Part shown: piece by piece, positions 6,367 through 8,128 of the stretch
Position numbering within the stretch: the stretch's first letter is position 1
Layout: each line of letters starts with the position of its first letter
Assembly: GCA_002404215.1 (NCBI GenBank)
Contig: DHJG01000090.1
Coordinates: 1,185-9,312 of the forward strand
Origin: Desulfosporosinus sp. UBA4726
Lineage (GTDB): Bacteria; Bacillota; Desulfitobacteriia; Desulfitobacteriales; Desulfitobacteriaceae
DNA length: 8,128 bases
Direction: 5' to 3'
Made by a program: the position numbers and the translations under genes
The notes under the pieces: generated by a model
Seen by the model: only the letters and a program-made list of their open reading frames with translations
Database searches by the model: none
What the model was told of the DNA's origin: nothing

Positions 6367-6423
6367 ATAATGAACACACCATAGTTGGAGTAGTTTGCGT
6401 TGGTGTCAGTTAGCTATTTTATT

Positions 6424-6429
6424 GGGAGG
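6424..6429 (+). promoter_or_regulatory. Ribosome binding site that fixes the rubrerythrin-like start
   Basis: GGGAGG lies 7 bases before the ATG at 6437. The longest possible reading frame starts earlier, at a TTG (6395). That start has no Shine-Dalgarno and would add 14 residues (MRWCQLAILLGGKF) foreign to the family, so the ATG at 6437 is the start. Confidence 0.85.
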
Positions 6430-6436
6430 TAAGTTT

Positions 6437-6922
6437 ATGAACGTTTTAGAATTTGCAATCAAGATGGAACTTGAAGGAGAAGAATACTACACTAAACAGG
6501 CTGAAATCAATAAAGATAATAGTTTAAGCACAGTGTTCCTTATGTTGGCGAAGGAAGAAAAAAAACATTCCAAAATATTGCAGAATAAAGCTAATAAATT
6601 ACCCTGTGCTTTAGAACAAAGTGAAACGCTATCTGAAGCCAAAAACGTATTTGATAGCATTGGGGCTAATAAGGAAGCAATTAAACAAATTCCTAATCAA
6701 CTAGGTGTGTATCGGTTGGCTTTAGATAAAGAGAAAGAAAGTATAACTCTTTATCGAAAATACTTATCCGATGCAACGGATGACGAATCGAAAAAAATAT
6801 TTGAATATTTAATAAAACAAGAAGAAGATCATTTCGCAATAATCGAACAGTTAGTTACGCTTCTTAGCCGCTCAGAAGAATGGGTGGAATCCGCTGAATT
6901 CGGTGTAAGAGAAGAATATTAA
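6437..6922 (+). CDS. Rubrerythrin-like ferritin-family diiron protein (no rubredoxin domain)
   Basis: The 161-residue helical protein begins MNVLEFAIKMELEGEEYY, the typical first helix of rubrerythrin-type four-helix bundles. Candidate diiron ligands are Glu16 (EGEEYY), Glu41 and His44 (EEKKH), Glu99 or Glu101 (KEKES), and Glu129 and His132 (EEDH). This gives the pattern of two ExxH motifs plus two further carboxylates. It lacks the C-terminal CxxC rubredoxin domain of classical rubrerythrin, having only one Cys (Cys57). It is therefore a stand-alone ferritin-like domain, possibly reduced by a separate electron carrier. Relatives remove peroxide or handle iron in anaerobes; the exact role is inferred. 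The gene has its own near-consensus promoter and its own terminator, so it is a single-gene unit. Its base composition is clearly more A/T-rich than the amidohydrolase gene that follows. Confidence 0.88.
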   Translation: MNVLEFAIKMELEGEEYYTKQAEINKDNSLSTVFLMLAKEEKKHSKILQNKANKLPCALEQSETLSEAKNVFDSIGANKEAIKQIPNQLGVYRLALDKEKESITLYRKYLSDATDDESKKIFEYLIKQEEDHFAIIEQLVTLLSRSEEWVESAEFGVREEY

Positions 6923-6923
6923 G

Positions 6924-6965
6924 ATTGGAAGACACCAAGCGCGATTTTGCTTGGTGTCTTCCAAT
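6924..6965. terminator. 17-bp hairpin terminator after the rubrerythrin-like gene
   Basis: A perfect 17-bp stem (6924-6940 with 6949-6965) with the 8-base loop GCGATTTT begins 2 bases after the TAA stop. The stem is very stable, but the following bases (TATAGG) are not a clear U-run, so termination efficiency cannot be judged. It separates this gene from the amidohydrolase. Confidence 0.8.
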
Positions 6966-6979
6966 TATAGGATCTTTAT

Positions 6980-7004
6980 TTAGATAATCATCTCGGATAT
7001 CTAA
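6980..7004. promoter_or_regulatory. Inverted repeat directly before the amidohydrolase ribosome binding site
   Basis: TTAGATA (6980-6986) and TATCTAA (6998-7004) are perfect arms separated by 11 bases. The right arm abuts the Shine-Dalgarno sequence GAGGGAGGGG (7005-7014). A possible -10 box GATAAT (6983-6988) lies within the repeat, though no good -35 is visible at the right distance. It could be an operator or a leader hairpin affecting ribosome access. Confidence 0.35.
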
Positions 7005-7022
7005 GAGGGAGGGGATTCGGTC

Positions 7023-8128
7023 ATGTATATTTCGTGCAGTGCAGAACGAAAAATCTTAGAGATTCCTTATGAAGGAGAAGCGGTCATCGCGGGGTATTGG
7101 AGTCCTGAACTGGGTCTGTGCTCTCAGTCGGTGCTTTTGAAATGGAAGGAGGGTAAGGTTAGCGAGTTGCAACCTTTGGGACATTTAGAGAGCTACCCTA
7201 AAAAAACACGACTTTGGGAGTCCTATTTCCTTTTGCCAGGATGGATAGATGCCCATGTGCATTTGGCGTTAGATAGCCTTGATTTTTATCAGTGCTTGGA
7301 AAATTGGGCGAACCCTTCCTTGATCGATGAAAGCATCCAGAGATTTTTGCGGCGTTATCTGGAGATGGGAATCGTGGCCATTCGAGATGGCGGTGACTTA
7401 CCGGGCTTTTCTTGGAGAACAAAAAACAGGGTCAATAATGGGGTTTGGGCAGGCCCTAGGGTCATATCCGTGCATGAGGCTGTGAATCGGAAGGGAATGT
7501 ATGGTCGTTTTCTGGGGCGTGGCTTTAAGGATATTATAGAGTGGCGAGAAAAGCAGAGAGAGTTTTTCGGCCAAGGCCTAGACCAACTCAAAGTCGTCGT
7601 AACAGGCCTGATCAAGTTTGATGACTTTCAGGTGGTAGGACCAACTCAGTGGTCAGTTGAGGAATTAGCAGAGCTCGTCGAGGCGGCTCATGGACGTGGA
7701 ATACCTGTGATGGCGCATGCCAGTGGGGAAGAGGGGATCTCGGTAGCTATTGCGGCTGGGGTGGATTCGGTTGAACATGGATATTACATGACGACCGAAC
7801 AACTCGAGCAGATGAGAAAAAAAGGTATTGCTTGGGTCCCAACAGTTGCACCAATCGGAAATCTCTTAAAATATCCAACGGATCGTTACTCTCCACATGA
7901 AATCGAAACTTTGAAACGGATTCTGGAGGCACAACTTACTAAAATCCATGTGGCCTATCATTTAAACGTTCGCCTAGGCGTTGGCACAGATGCCGGAGCT
8001 TATCAAGTGCCACACGCAGAGGGGTTGTATGATGAGATGGAATGGATGGTGCAAGCTGGAATTCCACAGCTGGACGTCTATCGGATGGCGACTCATGAAA
8101 ATGCTCGGATTCTCGGTAGTTCTGAATT
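7023..8128 (+). CDS. Metal-dependent amidohydrolase (imidazolonepropionase/prolidase-like), 3' end outside window
   Basis: The frame is open for 368 codons and runs off the window, so the C-terminus is missing. It has the amidohydrolase-superfamily TIM-barrel metal site in order: LPGWIDAHVHL (His78, His80), LKVVVTG (Lys190, the usual carboxylated lysine), VMAHASG (His232), SVEHGYY (His252) and GVGTDAG (Asp323). A short beta-rich stretch of about 70 residues precedes the barrel. The set of motifs places it with cytoplasmic amidohydrolases that cleave cyclic amides or X-Pro/X-Arg dipeptides. The substrate cannot be told from sequence alone. ATG 7023 is chosen because GAGGGAGGGG lies 8 bases before it. 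A strong hairpin upstream separates it from the rubrerythrin-like gene. It is richer in G+C than that neighbour. About 30-60 residues (my estimate) remain beyond the window. Confidence 0.88.
   Translation, partial: MYISCSAERKILEIPYEGEAVIAGYWSPELGLCSQSVLLKWKEGKVSELQPLGHLESYPKKTRLWESYFLLPGWIDAHVHLALDSLDFYQCLENWANPSLIDESIQRFLRRYLEMGIVAIRDGGDLPGFSWRTKNRVNNGVWAGPRVISVHEAVNRKGMYGRFLGRGFKDIIEWREKQREFFGQGLDQLKVVVTGLIKFDDFQVVGPTQWSVEELAELVEAAHGRGIPVMAHASGEEGISVAIAAGVDSVEHGYYMTTEQLEQMRKKGIAWVPTVAPIGNLLKYPTDRYSPHEIETLKRILEAQLTKIHVAYHLNVRLGVGTDAGAYQVPHAEGLYDEMEWMVQAGIPQLDVYRMATHENARILGSSE

Noticed and set aside
6395..6436. N-terminal extension of the rubrerythrin-like protein from a TTG start
   Set aside because: It has no ribosome binding site and its 14 residues are foreign to the family, while a good GGGAGG precedes the ATG at 6437.
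7198..7932. Several minus-strand open frames inside the amidohydrolase region
   Set aside because: The plus strand encodes a full amidohydrolase metal site through this region; these are shadow frames with low-complexity composition and no ribosome binding sites.

Overview
The window looks like chromosomal DNA from an anaerobic, low-to-medium GC Firmicute. The clostridial Peptococcaceae (Desulfosporosinus/Desulfitobacterium-like) are my best guess, inferred from the gene set (rubrerythrin-like protein, DUF169 protein, ECF sigma/anti-sigma pair), strong AGGAGG-type ribosome binding sites and SigA-type promoters. The taxon is an inference; no rRNA or other marker gene is present.

Layout, left to right. 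(1) The 3' end of a TipAS-domain (MerR/TipA-type) regulator on + ends at 297. It is closed by a strong symmetric hairpin terminator (304-344), which also serves the convergent gene. (2) On the minus strand (402-2288) lies a two-gene operon: an ECF sigma factor (GTG start at 2288) followed 2 nt later by a single-pass membrane anti-sigma factor with an RseB/LolA-like extracytoplasmic part. The last ~65 codons of the anti-sigma gene lie in another frame; a one-base change in a five-base homopolymer (600-604) would join them. (3) Divergent from the sigma operon, an 895-residue ATP-grasp/swivelling-histidine phosphotransferase (2391-5078) resembles rifampicin phosphotransferases, a family often annotated as PEP synthase. 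(4) A DUF169 protein (5234-5950) has its own promoter, whose -10 is overlapped by a perfect 8-1-8 palindrome (probable operator). (5) A gene-poor stretch (5951-6436) holds several inverted repeats and then a consensus-like promoter. (6) A rubrerythrin-like ferritin-family protein (true start 6437) ends in a 17-bp hairpin terminator. (7) The 5' part of a metal-dependent amidohydrolase (7023 to beyond the window end) follows.

Most of these are small independent transcription units. The most plausible functional link is around the divergent 2289-2390 region, where an envelope-stress-type sigma/anti-sigma pair faces a putative antibiotic-modifying enzyme. A drug-binding TipAS-type regulator lies nearby, but its unit is separate and convergent. 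I see no rRNA, tRNA, CRISPR array, transposase or integrase, and no clearly new multi-gene system. The best leads are the frameshifted anti-sigma gene, the DUF169 promoter/operator and the structured 5951-6220 region.
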